Translations under genes and position numbers: made by a program
Notes under the pieces: model-generated
The model's database searches: none
What the model saw: only the letters and a program-made list of their open reading frames with translations
Told to the model about the DNA's origin: nothing
Assembly: GCA_016206165.1 (NCBI GenBank)
Contig: JACQSD010000040.1
Span: 1 to 43,339, forward strand
Reading direction: 5' to 3'
Source of the DNA: Candidatus Uhrbacteria bacterium
Lineage (GTDB): Bacteria > Patescibacteriota > Patescibacteriia > JACQSD01
DNA: 43,339 nt
Shown here: positions 5,608 to 13,150 of the stretch, in pieces
Position numbering within the stretch: the first letter of the stretch is position 1
Layout of the letters: each line of letters begins with the position of its first letter

Positions 5608-6816
5608 ATGCAGATTTTTTTCATTCTTGGTTCGCATCCTGCACTCTCGATCGCGGAAATTACCGCGGTGCTCACGATGCGACAGATTGCATGGAAGAAT
5701 GTCACATCCTCAAATGAGGCGCTTATTCTTGATGTGCCAAAAGCAGTGGCGATTGACATTGCTTGGTTCGGCGGCGTTATCAAAATAGGTACAATCATCA
5801 CGACCACAACCGTCCGACTTTTGATCCGATCGGATCAAAAGTCGTTCATCACTCTTTTGCATCGCTCGGATGATGCGCGGAGGGTACAGTTTGGCGTGAG
5901 TGTCTACAAAGGGGAACAAGGAGTGCAGGTGGATACGTATAGGGCATTGGGTCAGCGTGTGGGGATGATGACGAAGCAGGCATTGCAGCAGCAAGGAGTC
6001 TCGGTACGGTTTGTGACGTCAAAGGAACGCGTGCTCTCATCGGTCATCGTTACGAAGGAGCATCTCCTCGAGCACGGCGCAGAGTTTGTTTTCATAGTCA
6101 CACGCGATCGTGTGTTCGTTGGGGCGACAACTGCGGTGCAAGCATTTGAAGAGTATGGTGCACGGGATTTTGGGCGCCCTGTTTCTGATGCGCGATCGGG
6201 CATGCTCCCGCCGAAGGTGGCAAAGATGATGGTGAATCTCACGGCAACCTCACCCCGACCCTCTCCTACAAGGAGAGGGGGAGATGTGGTTATTCTCGAT
6301 CCCTTCTGCGGGAGTGGGACCATTCTTCAAGAAGCACTGCTTCTGGGGTATACTGTGATCGGGTCAGATAAATCCCCGTCGGCAATTAAAGATGCAAAAA
6401 AAAACCTTACGTGGTTAAGAAATAATTTCCCAGTATCCCAGTATCCCAGTTTTCAAGTTTTTCAATCAGATATTAGGAAACTGGGAGATTACGTATCGCC
6501 ATCTTCCATTGATGCCATTGTCACTGAACCTTATCTTGGCCCTGCATTGCGTGCAATTCCCACAGAAGATAAATTGAAGCCTGTACTCCAAGAGCTCACG
6601 CAATTGTATGTTGATGCATTTGAAATTTTTTCACGGATCGTGAAACCAGGAGGGCGCGTCGTTTTTATCTTCCCTGTATTTCAAACTACCCCGCCAACCG
6701 CACTCTCGACGTTTGTACTACCGAAGATTACATGGAAACTCGAACAGACATTCCTCTACGGTCGCCCTGGGCAGAAGGTGTGGAGGGAAATTGGAATTTT
6801 TGAACGTAAGAACTAA
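5608..6816 (+). CDS. Putative RNA methyltransferase, THUMP/TrmG10-like
   Basis: A 402-residue SAM-dependent methyltransferase of the UPF0020/Trm11 type. The N-terminal ~190 residues look THUMP-like (MQIFFILGSHPALSIAEI; GARDFGRPVSDARSGMLPPKVAKMM is the characteristic link to the catalytic part). Motif I is DPFCGSGT (231-238) and the motif IV position reads TEPYLGP (306-312) instead of the common DPPYG. Substrate is probably tRNA, by family. Three repeat-derived insertions are in frame: a perfect 30-bp palindrome at residues 70-79, a family-A element just before motif I (213-228), and a CCCAGTAT word repeat at about 275-282. The start follows the MITE-like element without an SD. Confidence 0.8.
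   Translation: MQIFFILGSHPALSIAEITAVLTMRQIAWKNVTSSNEALILDVPKAVAIDIAWFGGVIKIGTIITTTTVRLLIRSDQKSFITLLHRSDDARRVQFGVSVYKGEQGVQVDTYRALGQRVGMMTKQALQQQGVSVRFVTSKERVLSSVIVTKEHLLEHGAEFVFIVTRDRVFVGATTAVQAFEEYGARDFGRPVSDARSGMLPPKVAKMMVNLTATSPRPSPTRRGGDVVILDPFCGSGTILQEALLLGYTVIGSDKSPSAIKDAKKNLTWLRNNFPVSQYPSFQVFQSDIRKLGDYVSPSSIDAIVTEPYLGPALRAIPTEDKLKPVLQELTQLYVDAFEIFSRIVKPGGRVVFIFPVFQTTPPTALSTFVLPKITWKLEQTFLYGRPGQKVWREIGIFERKN
5815..5844. repeat. Perfect 30-bp palindrome inside the methyltransferase gene
   Basis: Arms CGACTTTTGATCCGA and TCGGATCAAAAGTCG are exactly self-complementary with no loop. It is read in frame as RLLIRSDQKS (residues 70-79). Confidence 0.85.
6246..6291. repeat. Family-A palindromic repeat, in frame in the methyltransferase gene
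   Basis: AACCTCACC arm, CCCTCTCCT-ACA-AGGAGAGGG core and a decayed right arm. It is translated as TSPRPSPTRRGGDVV, in the same frame as the copies in murI, pheT, miaA and the L,D-transpeptidase gene. Confidence 0.9.
6428..6450. repeat. CCCAGTAT tandem word repeat in the methyltransferase gene
   Basis: Three TATCCCAG-like units, in frame (FPVSQYPS). The same word occurs in the non-coding gap 13454-13511. Confidence 0.55.
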
Positions 6817-6878
6817 AGAACTCATGAACGTAGGAACAGATTTTGTTCATTCGTTCATCGGTTCTTTCGTGACGCCGT

Positions 6879-7364
6879 ATGGTCCGAAAGACTATTTCTC
6901 TCTTTCTCTATCTTCCAAAAACACACGAGGTTGTGTTGTCGCGGCGGCGGGAGAATCAATCATATCCGGGGCTGTTGCAGCCGACGGCGCATGGGGATAT
7001 TGAGGAAGGTGAGGATGAAGTTGCTGCAGTTGCACGCGAGTTGAAAGAAGAAACTGGGCTCGGCGTTGAGCGCGTGCTTGAGCTTCGGCGTATTTCAAGC
7101 CGATCGTCGCTCACCGTGACATCAAAGTCTCCGTTTTATACATTTTACTGGATTGGTGGTATTGATGGCCGCAGCGCGAATCTATTGAAGCCAACTCCCG
7201 AGGTGTCGGAATTTCATCGGGTGTTGCAGGAGCATTTTGAGACCATTCGAAAATTTTCGCAATACAAAGACGCGAGTCGATCATATCTCTTTCGTGAGCC
7301 CACCATGTTCGACGACGACCGCGAAGTGCTCGCGGCTGTGTTTGAGACGATTATGAGGGGGTAG
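6879..7364 (+). CDS. Nudix hydrolase
   Basis: 161-residue Nudix-fold pyrophosphohydrolase. The Nudix box runs from HGDIEEGEDEVAAVA into RELKEETGL, exactly matching Gx5Ex7REUxEExGU, so Mg2+-binding and catalytic glutamates are present. The substrate (a nucleoside diphosphate linked to another moiety) cannot be told. The start MVRKTISLFLYLPKTHEVVLSRR fits the first strands of the fold (shown here in part). The gap to the methyltransferase (62 bp) is a GAACG/CGTTC word repeat that also encodes the methyltransferase C-terminus FERKN. Probably co-transcribed with it. Confidence 0.9.
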   Translation: MVRKTISLFLYLPKTHEVVLSRRRENQSYPGLLQPTAHGDIEEGEDEVAAVARELKEETGLGVERVLELRRISSRSSLTVTSKSPFYTFYWIGGIDGRSANLLKPTPEVSEFHRVLQEHFETIRKFSQYKDASRSYLFREPTMFDDDREVLAAVFETIMRG

Positions 7365-7365
7365 C

Positions 7366-7425
7366 CGCAACCTTTAGGTTGCGTCGATGTGCGCCGGCTG
7401 AAGCCGTCGGCTACAATTTGATTTG
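7366..7425. repeat. Two GC-rich hairpins after the Nudix gene
   Basis: GCAACCTTTAGGTTGC and GCCGGCTGAAGCCGTCGGC-type palindromes follow the Nudix stop. There is no T-run, so they are dispersed palindromes rather than a clear terminator. Confidence 0.5.
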
Positions 7426-7430
7426 GTTGG

Positions 7431-7459
7431 TTGACACGTAGCCTTTAACGGGGTACAGT
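7431..7459 (+). promoter_or_regulatory. Promoter of the 7511-8624 orphan pair
   Basis: Consensus TTGACA (7431-7436), 17-bp spacer, TACAGT (7454-7459). Confidence 0.75.
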
Positions 7460-7510
7460 GTTTTTTGTATACAGGATATTCCTTGGTCTTTCACAATGAT
7501 TGGAGTCGGT

Positions 7511-7747
7511 ATGGCCGACGAACCGTTTAATCGATCCGTGACGATTCGGAAAGAGGGACATACGTACATCTTTCGATTTAAGAAGGGAGACGAGATCGCG
7601 GTATTTTACAGGATGATGGAGATGGCGATAGACGATGAGTTTAACCTCACCGTACGGGATCTCGTGCATCTTACATCGAAAGCTCTGAAACAGGCGAAGC
7701 CAAATTTCGAGGTCGATCTGGACAAGCAGAAACACACACCATGGTGA
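7511..7747 (+). CDS. Small orphan protein of 78 residues
   Basis: I do not recognise this protein. It begins MADEPFNRSVTIRKEGHTY and has a beta-rich first half (TYIFRFKKGDEIAVFY) and a helical second half (MMEMAIDDEFNLTVRDLVHL, then a Lys-rich end). It is soluble, with no signal peptide. ATG 7511 is chosen because GGAG lies six bases upstream; ATG 7496 is in frame but lacks an SD. It is the first gene of a two-gene unit with the TM protein at 7761, 13 bp apart, behind a consensus promoter and before a strong terminator. Confidence 0.7.
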   Translation: MADEPFNRSVTIRKEGHTYIFRFKKGDEIAVFYRMMEMAIDDEFNLTVRDLVHLTSKALKQAKPNFEVDLDKQKHTPW

Positions 7748-7760
7748 AGGGAGTCGGGTA

Positions 7761-8624
7761 ATGGAACAGGGACGTCGTGGGTGGGTGATCGGTACAGTGT
7801 GGGTTGTGGGTTTCCTTGCTGCGTTCTCCGTCATCTCCATCGTGGTGCTCGTCTCGGGAATTCGCTGGCGGACGAGTGTCGATCAACAGCTTGCGCAGAC
7901 GGGATCGACCGCGATGGGGGCGAACACGGAGAACGTGCAACTGCCGGTTGAGGAGCCGGTGATCAAGGAGTCCGGAGTGGCGGAGCAGCGAGAAGAGCAG
8001 CGTGCGGAGGAACCTGCTGCGCCGCCCGCGTGGCAGCCGAATGCGACGCTGCGGATTCGAGAGAACAAGCGGATCGTCGAGCAATGTATCCGACGACACG
8101 AAGAGCTTCGGACGCGTATTGAACAGGCGTACGCAGCGCTCGGCGGGTATCGCGATGGGGTCCGGTTCACGAATGAAACCGCCGAATCGCGTGCGGTGCT
8201 TCAATGGGGCGGGCGACTTGCATCGCAGACTGCGCTCATGCGCGTTGCGATCGACGATTCGATCGAGGATCTCCGCGCGCTTGCGGCGCACGAGGAGTAC
8301 CAGCAAAGCCGCCTCTCGTATCACGGAACGCTTGTTCTCGATCCTGTGCGGACAATCGATCCAGAACGCCTGCCACGAAATGTGCAGATTGTCTACGAGT
8401 GGTTTTCTCGGTACGCCAAAGCGCTTGGCGACGTCGAGCGCGAATGGCGAGAGGGATTGAATCCCACGTATACCGCACTTTCGAATATGCTCGAGGCGGA
8501 GGCCGAGCGAGCGCGCAATCGGCGTGATGATGTTCTCCGTTCGCCACCGGACGGCGGGAGCAGTGCGTCTGTCGGAGCGGAGGCTCCGCCCGGCGAAGCC
8601 GGGTCCGGCTCCGCCGGAAAATGA
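7761..8624 (+). CDS. Orphan membrane-anchored coiled-coil protein
   Basis: 287 residues, not recognised. A single N-terminal membrane anchor (about 8-32, VIGTVWVVGFLAAFSVISIVVLV) is followed by an acidic/Gln linker and a helical extracytoplasmic region (about 95-265, with ENKRIVEQCIRRHEELRTRI and EAERARNRRDD). An SD-like GGGAG precedes the ATG by eight bases. The last 20 residues (GAEAPPGEAGSGSAG) are encoded by a GGAGGCTCC/GCCGG palindromic repeat, so the original C-terminus may have been extended by repeat insertion. It shares promoter and terminator with the 78-residue orphan upstream, so the two probably act together. Confidence 0.75.
   Translation: MEQGRRGWVIGTVWVVGFLAAFSVISIVVLVSGIRWRTSVDQQLAQTGSTAMGANTENVQLPVEEPVIKESGVAEQREEQRAEEPAAPPAWQPNATLRIRENKRIVEQCIRRHEELRTRIEQAYAALGGYRDGVRFTNETAESRAVLQWGGRLASQTALMRVAIDDSIEDLRALAAHEEYQQSRLSYHGTLVLDPVRTIDPERLPRNVQIVYEWFSRYAKALGDVEREWREGLNPTYTALSNMLEAEAERARNRRDDVLRSPPDGGSSASVGAEAPPGEAGSGSAGK
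8574..8622. repeat. GC-rich palindromic repeat at a gene 3' end
   Basis: Overlapping GGAGGCTCC, CCCGGCGAAGCCGGG and CCGGCTCCGCCGG palindromes encode the tail of the upstream orphan membrane protein. Confidence 0.6.
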
Positions 8625-8648
8625 CGCCGCACCAACGGGGGATCAAAA

Positions 8649-8688
8649 GAGCCTGCTTCACGGGGGAGCAGGCTCTATTATTTTTTTA
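8649..8688 (+). terminator. Terminator of the 7511-8624 pair
   Basis: Stem GAGCCTGCT (8649-8657) with AGCAGGCTC (8667-8675), then TATTATTTTTTT. Confidence 0.9.
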
Positions 8689-8726
8689 CATCACCTGGAG
8701 ATGTAGATATACATCTCCAGGTGATG
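8689..8726. repeat. Family-B palindromic repeat (CATCACCTGGAGATG)
   Basis: Long inverted arms CATCACCTGGAGATGTA and its complement with a short loop. Other copies: 19566-19602 (inside pheS) and 32813-32852. It ends two bases from the ychF stop. Confidence 0.85.
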
Positions 8727-8728
8727 AT

Positions 8729-9790
8729 TTATACGGAGAATCTGAAATGCATCACGTCACCGTCTTTCACCACATACTCTTTTCCTTCAAGGCGCAATAA
8801 TCCTTTTTCGCGTGCGGCTGATTCACTCCCGCAATCGATGAGATCCTTCCAAAACATTGTTTCTGCACGAATAAATCCTTTTTCAAAATCAGTGTGAATG
8901 ACGCCGGCCGCCTGCGGCGCTTTTGTTCCCTCGACGATCGTCCACGCGCGCGTTTCCTCTGGGCCACTCGTGAAGTAGGTGATGAGATGGAGGAGCTCGT
9001 AGCTTTTTTTGATGAGGCGATCAAGCCCGCTTTCGTTCCAGCCCAGTTCTTTGAGATAGGTCGCCGCCTCCTCGGGCGCGAGTTCTGAAAGTTCTGCCTC
9101 AATTTTTGCAGAGATGACGACAGTATTCGTCTCCGAGCCCTGTTGAGGAGCTACCTTGCCCTCATCCACATTGAGCACCGTGAGCACCGGTTTCATTGTG
9201 AGGAGTTGGAATCCGCGGATGAGTGTTGTTTCTTCTTCATCGAGCGCGACTGTTGCTGCACGTTTTCCTTCACGGAGTGCTGCGAGCACTTTTTCAATCG
9301 CAGCGAATTCATTTTGTGCATCTTCTAAACCCGCTTTTGCTTTTCCACTGATCGCCTCGCGCCGTTTTTCCATTGTTGCGAGGTCAGCCATGATGAGCTC
9401 GAGCATGATGATCTCTGCATCGGATTCTGGATTGACGGCACCAGAGACATGGATAATGTCTTTGTCGGTGAAGGCGCGGACGACGTGTGCGATTGCATCG
9501 CACTCGCGGATGTTTGCGAGGAATTTATTGCCAAGCCCCTCGCCTTTGTGTGCGCCTTGAACAAGTCCGGCGATATCAACAAATTCAATCGTCGCCGGAA
9601 TTATTTTTGCCGACTGCGAAACTTTTGCGAGCGCATCAAGGCGGTTATCCGGCACGGTGACGACGCCGACATTTGGGTCAATCGTGCAAAAGGGATAGTT
9701 CGCGATGTCCACCTGCTTTTTTGTCAGCGCCTTAAACAGCGTTGATTTTCCGACGTTGGGGAGTCCAACGATCGCGACGTGGAGAGACAT
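8729..9790 (-). CDS. ychF: Ribosome-binding ATPase YchF (OLA1 family)
   Basis: 353-residue P-loop NTPase of the Obg/OLA1 family; ATP-preferring, ribosome-associated, linked to stress responses. G1 is GLPNVGKST (about 9-17), the switch region contains FVDIAGLVQGAHKGEGLGNKF (two conserved pieces), and a central coiled coil is followed by the C-terminal TGS domain (FTSGPEETRAWTIVEG, GFIRAETM, end VKDGDVMHFRFSV). Full length. No SD; the upstream DNA is a TGTCA/ATGT word repeat. Confidence 0.97.
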   Translation of the reverse strand: MSLHVAIVGLPNVGKSTLFKALTKKQVDIANYPFCTIDPNVGVVTVPDNRLDALAKVSQSAKIIPATIEFVDIAGLVQGAHKGEGLGNKFLANIRECDAIAHVVRAFTDKDIIHVSGAVNPESDAEIIMLELIMADLATMEKRREAISGKAKAGLEDAQNEFAAIEKVLAALREGKRAATVALDEEETTLIRGFQLLTMKPVLTVLNVDEGKVAPQQGSETNTVVISAKIEAELSELAPEEAATYLKELGWNESGLDRLIKKSYELLHLITYFTSGPEETRAWTIVEGTKAPQAAGVIHTDFEKGFIRAETMFWKDLIDCGSESAAREKGLLRLEGKEYVVKDGDVMHFRFSV

Positions 9791-9868
9791 ACATATAACA
9801 CCTGACAGCTGGCATCAAACATGTGACCAATCGGTCAAGTGTCATGTGTCACGTGTCAAATGTCGTCT
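9791..9868. repeat. TGTCATGTGTCACGTGTCA word repeat
   Basis: Inverted and direct copies of CATGTG/GTGTCA words fill the space upstream of ychF. Confidence 0.5.
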
Positions 9869-9883
9869 ATCCTACCACGCCCC

Positions 9884-9912
9884 TTGTCTTTTTTCAATGC
9901 GCGTGATATTGT
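9884..9912 (+). promoter_or_regulatory. Promoter of the 181-residue orphan
   Basis: TTGTCT (9884-9889), 17-bp spacer, TATTGT (9907-9912). Confidence 0.55.
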
Positions 9913-9960
9913 TTTGCGAGACAAACACCAGATCGAACACAAACCACACGGAGGAGAGTC

Positions 9961-10506
9961 ATGAGCAGGAAGATCGCGGAGCGGTATGTAAAGGTGACGA
10001 TGCGGCATGCAGTGCTTGCGCGTGCGATCGGCATGCACGGGGAGCAACTGATCGCAGAGGCAACGTATTGCCGGTTTGAGCAAGGGGATGTGCAGGCGGA
10101 TGGCAAGGTGTTCGCACGGCTCATTCCGAAAGGGGAACATGTGCCGTCCGAGGAGGATATTCGGACGCTCTTTCCTGGTTTAATTCTGGTGGAGTATGTA
10201 GGGTGCACGCGCCCCGCGTTCTACGAATCGCGCGTGGCTCCACGTGTGGAAATCGGGTTCCGTGGGCTCAAGGACACTACACCAGTCATTCCACAGGAAC
10301 TCGTCAAGGAGTGTGCCCGGATAGGGTGGGAAGCCAGGGTGGACCACAGCCCTCAGGTAGGAAACATCGTCCTGCTCGTCCCGCAGCGCTACGGCTTCGT
10401 TGACGAGGCTCCTCGTCGCGCGGTCATCGTGGATGCGTATTTAGGCATCGGACTGGAAGTGACCACGTTCTACAAGGAATGCGGTCTCGAGTCGGCCTTT
10501 TCTTAG
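9961..10506 (+). CDS. Orphan soluble protein of 181 residues
   Basis: Not recognised. It begins MSRKIAERYVKVTMRHAVLA, has no signal peptide or TM segment, and has mixed alpha/beta character with conserved-looking stretches FPGLILVEYVGCTRPAFYESR and GNIVLLVPQRYGFVDEAP (each partly shown). A strong SD (GGAGGAGA) lies four bases before ATG. It has its own promoter (9884-9912) and terminator (10532-10566) and is monocistronic. GC-rich codon use and the strong SD separate it from ychF and other housekeeping neighbours. Confidence 0.75.
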   Translation: MSRKIAERYVKVTMRHAVLARAIGMHGEQLIAEATYCRFEQGDVQADGKVFARLIPKGEHVPSEEDIRTLFPGLILVEYVGCTRPAFYESRVAPRVEIGFRGLKDTTPVIPQELVKECARIGWEARVDHSPQVGNIVLLVPQRYGFVDEAPRRAVIVDAYLGIGLEVTTFYKECGLESAFS

Positions 10507-10510
10507 GTAG

Positions 10511-10529
10511 TCCTGCCGAAACGGCAGGA
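10511..10529 (+). repeat. Small hairpin after the 181-residue orphan
   Basis: TCCTGCCG/CGGCAGGA stem, just before the true terminator. Confidence 0.4.
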
Positions 10530-10531
10530 AC

Positions 10532-10566
10532 AGGCGTGCATTGGGGGATGCACGCCTTGTCTTTTT
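10532..10566 (+). terminator. Terminator of the 181-residue orphan
   Basis: Stem AGGCGTGCA (10532-10540) with TGCACGCCT (10549-10557), then TGTCTTTTT. Confidence 0.85.
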
Positions 10567-10624
10567 AATAAATTGAAAAGCCAGTGGAAGGTCCCGCGCG
10601 TTGGCGGACCACTCCACTGGCTTT
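10566..10624 (-). terminator. Terminator of the small membrane orphan
   Basis: Minus-strand stem AAAGCCAGTGGA (10613-10624) with TCCACTGGCTTT (10577-10588) and an inner GGTCC/GGACC stem, followed by a T-rich tract. It converges with the plus-strand terminator at 10532-10566. Confidence 0.75.
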
Positions 10625-10639
10625 CGAGAGAAGGCAGTG

Positions 10640-10885
10640 TTACACCTTCTGTGTTCCATTGTCCTGTGGCCGCGGCTGGTTGATCACCCAGAGCATCCAC
10701 ATGAACCCCACGACCGTGACCACGATCGTAAAGTAAATGATGGGTTGAACCAGGGGGTGCGGTTCCACGATGTGGAAATACGCAAGGGTATCCCACACCA
10801 TGGCAGGAATCCCCAGGATCCCGACCAGCATCATGGTTAGGAACATTCCCATGATGCACGCTCTACTCAACAAAATTTTCCGCAT
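10640..10885 (-). CDS. Small orphan membrane protein, two TM segments
   Basis: About 81 residues with two hydrophobic helices (about 10-30, IMGMFLTMMLVGILGIPAMVW; about 48-70, PIIYFTIVVTVVGFMWMLWVI, each partly shown) and a short polar tail (NQPRPQDNGTQKV). Not recognised. GGAGG lies directly upstream; ATG 10885 gives four-base spacing, while ATG 10888 would be one base from it, so 10885 is chosen. It has a very good promoter at 10933-10961 and a strong terminator. Monocistronic and convergent with the 181-residue orphan. The compact hydrophobic build could fit a holin-like, toxin or small accessory subunit; none can be supported further. Confidence 0.7.
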   Translation of the reverse strand: MRKILLSRACIMGMFLTMMLVGILGIPAMVWDTLAYFHIVEPHPLVQPIIYFTIVVTVVGFMWMLWVINQPRPQDNGTQKV

Positions 10886-10932
10886 CATTCCTCCGGTTTT
10901 GAAAGCATCGAGACGGTTCTCGATGACCAGTG

Positions 10933-10961
10933 ACTATACTGTTTTTCTGGCCCCACGTCAA
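10933..10961 (-). promoter_or_regulatory. Promoter of the small membrane orphan
   Basis: Minus strand TTGACG (10956-10961), 17-bp spacer, TATAGT (10933-10938). A second TTGACA lies about 13 bp further upstream. Confidence 0.75.
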
Positions 10962-11050
10962 GTGTCGATGTCAAGTATTTCCGTGTTATTGCTTAAAATA
11001 AGGTACTCTGCTATGGTTATACGAACTTAATCTCAACAGCATTGATTTTT

Positions 11051-11218
11051 ATGCCACATAAGCCACGACTCGCAAAAAGTGTCCGCGTGTATCTGCGCCG
11101 GGAAAAGGCGCGGATTCGTGTTGCCGTATCTGACGAGAAGGAGCAGGAACAGAAGATTGAGGAGTTGATGAGGAAGTTTTTAGTAGATCCTTCGACTCGC
11201 TCTGCTCGCTCAGGATGA
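11051..11218 (+). CDS. Small basic protein of 55 residues with repeat-derived tail
   Basis: ATG 11051 opens a 55-codon frame, MPHKPRLAKSVRVYLRREKA, then a highly charged helix (VSDEKEQEQKIEELMRKFL). I believe similar small K/R/E-rich proteins occur in Patescibacteria, but this is from memory. The last ten residues (DPSTRSARSG) and the stop are encoded by a dispersed palindrome (11186-11220). No SD. The alternative is a chance frame, but codon use and charge pattern look genuine. Confidence 0.55.
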   Translation: MPHKPRLAKSVRVYLRREKARIRVAVSDEKEQEQKIEELMRKFLVDPSTRSARSG

Positions 11219-11220
11219 CA
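11186..11220. repeat. CTTCGACTCGC-type palindromic repeat
   Basis: GATCCTTCGACTCG...CGCTCAGGATGACA is of the widespread type that ends TCAGGATGACA. It supplies the 3' end of the 55-residue ORF. Confidence 0.6.
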
Positions 11221-11242
11221 TGGGATACTTCTCGACAATGCT

Positions 11243-11288
11243 CGAAGAATAAATTCGAGGCTCGCCCAGCATGTGCCAGGCGAGCCTC
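11243..11288 (-). terminator. Terminator of the 175-residue orphan
   Basis: Minus-strand stem GAGGCTCGCC (11279-11288) with GGCGAGCCTC (11257-11266), then GAATTTATTCTT. Confidence 0.8.
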
Positions 11289-11302
11289 TTCGTATCTTTG
11301 TT

Positions 11303-11830
11303 TCACGCGTCGCGTGGGACGCGTGGGAGCCCCGTATTCGGAAAAACGAGGATGATGCGCCGCCGGTATTCCTCCCCCGTTTTCTCGTCGATCTGCTTGC
11401 TCGAGTGGAAGCAGCGGTACCCCTGCTTGGAAAGTGGGGTGCCACTGCCGTCGGCAGGGAGCTCGAAGAGCGTGTGTGCGTAGGCGCCTGGTTCGCACGA
11501 GCCCATCCCTTCCACTGGCACACTGAAGAGCCGCTTGCCGTTACGGAAGACGATGACCTTCCCATGGTCATCGAATTCGCAGTGATCCGGATTGACCGTC
11601 CATACCCCGACGATATTCTTGTCAGGGTAGTTGAGTCTGATGCGCACGTCGCCTCCAGCGAGCACGGCCTGGATCACCTCGTGTGCCGATGGATGTGCGA
11701 TCGTCGTGCCCCCCATTCCTGGCCGCAGGAAGTACGGGAGCGCGACAGGTGCAGGGGTCTCCGCCGCCTCCCTCGGGGTCATGCGGAGCAATCCCCGAAT
11801 GAAACTTAACGAGAATTTTCCGTCGGACAT
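11303..11830 (-). CDS. Orphan soluble protein of 175 residues
   Basis: Not recognised. It begins MSDGKFSLSFIRGLLRMTPR, has no TM segment, and is beta-rich (GGDVRIRLNYPDKNIVGVWT; KVIVFRNGKRLFSVPVEG). Single Cys residues occur at HCEF, SCEP and RCFH. ATG 11830 is chosen because GGAGG lies eight bases upstream; the frame stays open upstream into a repeat, which is not a credible start. Own promoter at 11895-11923 and own terminator at 11243-11288, so it is another self-contained orphan cassette placed upstream of, and divergent from, xseA. Confidence 0.75.
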   Translation of the reverse strand: MSDGKFSLSFIRGLLRMTPREAAETPAPVALPYFLRPGMGGTTIAHPSAHEVIQAVLAGGDVRIRLNYPDKNIVGVWTVNPDHCEFDDHGKVIVFRNGKRLFSVPVEGMGSCEPGAYAHTLFELPADGSGTPLSKQGYRCFHSSKQIDEKTGEEYRRRIILVFPNTGLPRVPRDA

Positions 11831-11894
11831 GTCTATTTCCTCCATGGGGTTCGTGTTGGTTGAAGACCTATCCGTTTGTCTCCATCTCTCGCCT

Positions 11895-11923
11895 ACGCTA
11901 TCATGAAAGACTATCGGAGTCAA
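11895..11923 (-). promoter_or_regulatory. Promoter of the 175-residue orphan
   Basis: Minus strand TTGACT (11918-11923), 17-bp spacer, TAGCGT (11895-11900); -35 good, -10 moderate. Confidence 0.5.
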
Positions 11924-11935
11924 GGCATCGTCTTT

Positions 11936-11993
11936 GTAGCATGTAACACGCAACATGTAACAGGTGTTACAGGTTACAGGTTATATGTTGCAT
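11936..11993. repeat. ATGTAAC word repeat upstream of xseA
   Basis: GCATGTAAC, CATGTAACAGGTGTTACAGG and TTATATGTTGCATG words, running into the xseA start codon. Confidence 0.6.
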
Positions 11994-13146
11994 GACTATG
12001 GATCAAAAGATTCTTACGGTTTCCGAATTCACACATGCGGTGAGTGACTACCTCGAGCAAGGGCTTGGGGTGGTGGCGATCCAAGGCGAGGTTGTGGATT
12101 TTCGTGTCGCTAAAGAAAAGCTCGTCTACTTTACATTGAAAGATGCGACTGCACAGGTGCTTTGCTTTATGATGGTGTGGGATTTGCACCAGCCGCTCGA
12201 GGACGGCATGGAGGTGAAGGTAACAGGCACGCCAAAACTTTTCACATCGCGGGGGCAATTTCATGTACGCGTCATGGAAGTGGAGCTCGTCGGTGCCGGC
12301 GCACTGCAACGTGCGTTTCAAATATTAAAAACAAAATTGGAGAAGGAAGGCCTCTTCGCGCCAGAACGAAAGCGCGCATTGCCGCGATTCCCGCGAGTCA
12401 TTGGACTCGTCACGTCGGAAGACGCAGCGGCGTATACCGATGTCCTTCGGATTTTGAATAATCGCTGGCAGGGACTCGAGATTATTCTCGCGCATGTGCC
12501 CGTGCAGGGCGTCGGTGCGATTTCGGAAATCGTTGCAGCGATCAAATGGTTTAGTCAGCTCCCAACTTACGGAGACCCGTTCTCTGTAATCCGGAGAACG
12601 GGTCTCGTATATCGGCCAGATGTGGTGATCGTGACGCGTGGGGGCGGATCACTCGAAGATCTCCAGGCATTTAACGCGGAAGAAGTCGCGCGAGCTATTT
12701 TTGCTTCCACGGTTCCAGTGGTTGTCGGTGTTGGACATGAGCGCGACGTCACACTTGCGGATCTTGTGGCCGACGTCCGTGCGGCGACGCCCTCGAACGC
12801 AGCAGAGTTGGTGGTTCCGGATAGACGTGATATTCTGTATCAAATCGACACGATGGTTGATACCATCGAAGATGCAATCACCGGATCGATTCGCGAACGG
12901 AGTAATACGCTTGTCACTGCACTCACGCGTGGTGCTCATCAATGGATCGAGCGATTTCGGAGCCGTCTCGAGCATGCCACGCAACTTTTGAACGTGCTCT
13001 CACCAAAAGCAGTCCTCGCCCGCGGGTATTCGATCACGATGTTTCAAGGAAAAACACTTCGCGCGGTCAAAAACATACATGCAGGCGATCACGTGAAAAC
13101 AACATTGGCAGACGGGGAGTTTAAGGCGGTGGTCGATACTATCTAA
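11992..13146 (+). CDS. xseA: Exodeoxyribonuclease VII large subunit
   Basis: Large subunit of ExoVII (384 residues), which degrades ssDNA together with XseB. The N-terminal OB domain has TVSEFTHAVSDYLEQ and IQGEVVDFRV. The catalytic domain has RVIGLVTSEDAAAYTDVLRI, VVIVTRGGGSLEDLQAFN and VVGVGHERDVTLADLVAD, all hallmarks. The C-terminal coiled coil is shorter than in E. coli (about 456 aa), as usual in reduced genomes. A family-C palindrome inserts about 14 residues (YGDPFSVIRRTGLV, about 193-206) just before the VIVTRGGGS strand. ATG 11992 or 11998 could start. xseB follows after a repeat-filled gap. Confidence 0.96.
   Translation: MTMDQKILTVSEFTHAVSDYLEQGLGVVAIQGEVVDFRVAKEKLVYFTLKDATAQVLCFMMVWDLHQPLEDGMEVKVTGTPKLFTSRGQFHVRVMEVELVGAGALQRAFQILKTKLEKEGLFAPERKRALPRFPRVIGLVTSEDAAAYTDVLRILNNRWQGLEIILAHVPVQGVGAISEIVAAIKWFSQLPTYGDPFSVIRRTGLVYRPDVVIVTRGGGSLEDLQAFNAEEVARAIFASTVPVVVGVGHERDVTLADLVADVRAATPSNAAELVVPDRRDILYQIDTMVDTIEDAITGSIRERSNTLVTALTRGAHQWIERFRSRLEHATQLLNVLSPKAVLARGYSITMFQGKTLRAVKNIHAGDHVKTTLADGEFKAVVDTI
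12569..12608. repeat. Family-C palindrome inside xseA
   Basis: Perfect 13-bp arms GAGACCCGTTCTC (12572-12584) and GAGAACGGGTCTC (12594-12606). In frame. A second copy lies in pheT (21685-21721). Confidence 0.85.
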
Positions 13147-13150
13147 AAAT

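Noticed and set aside
11273..11809. 178-codon plus-strand frame opposite the 175-residue orphan
   Set aside because: Opposite-strand shadow; starts in a terminator and has no SD.
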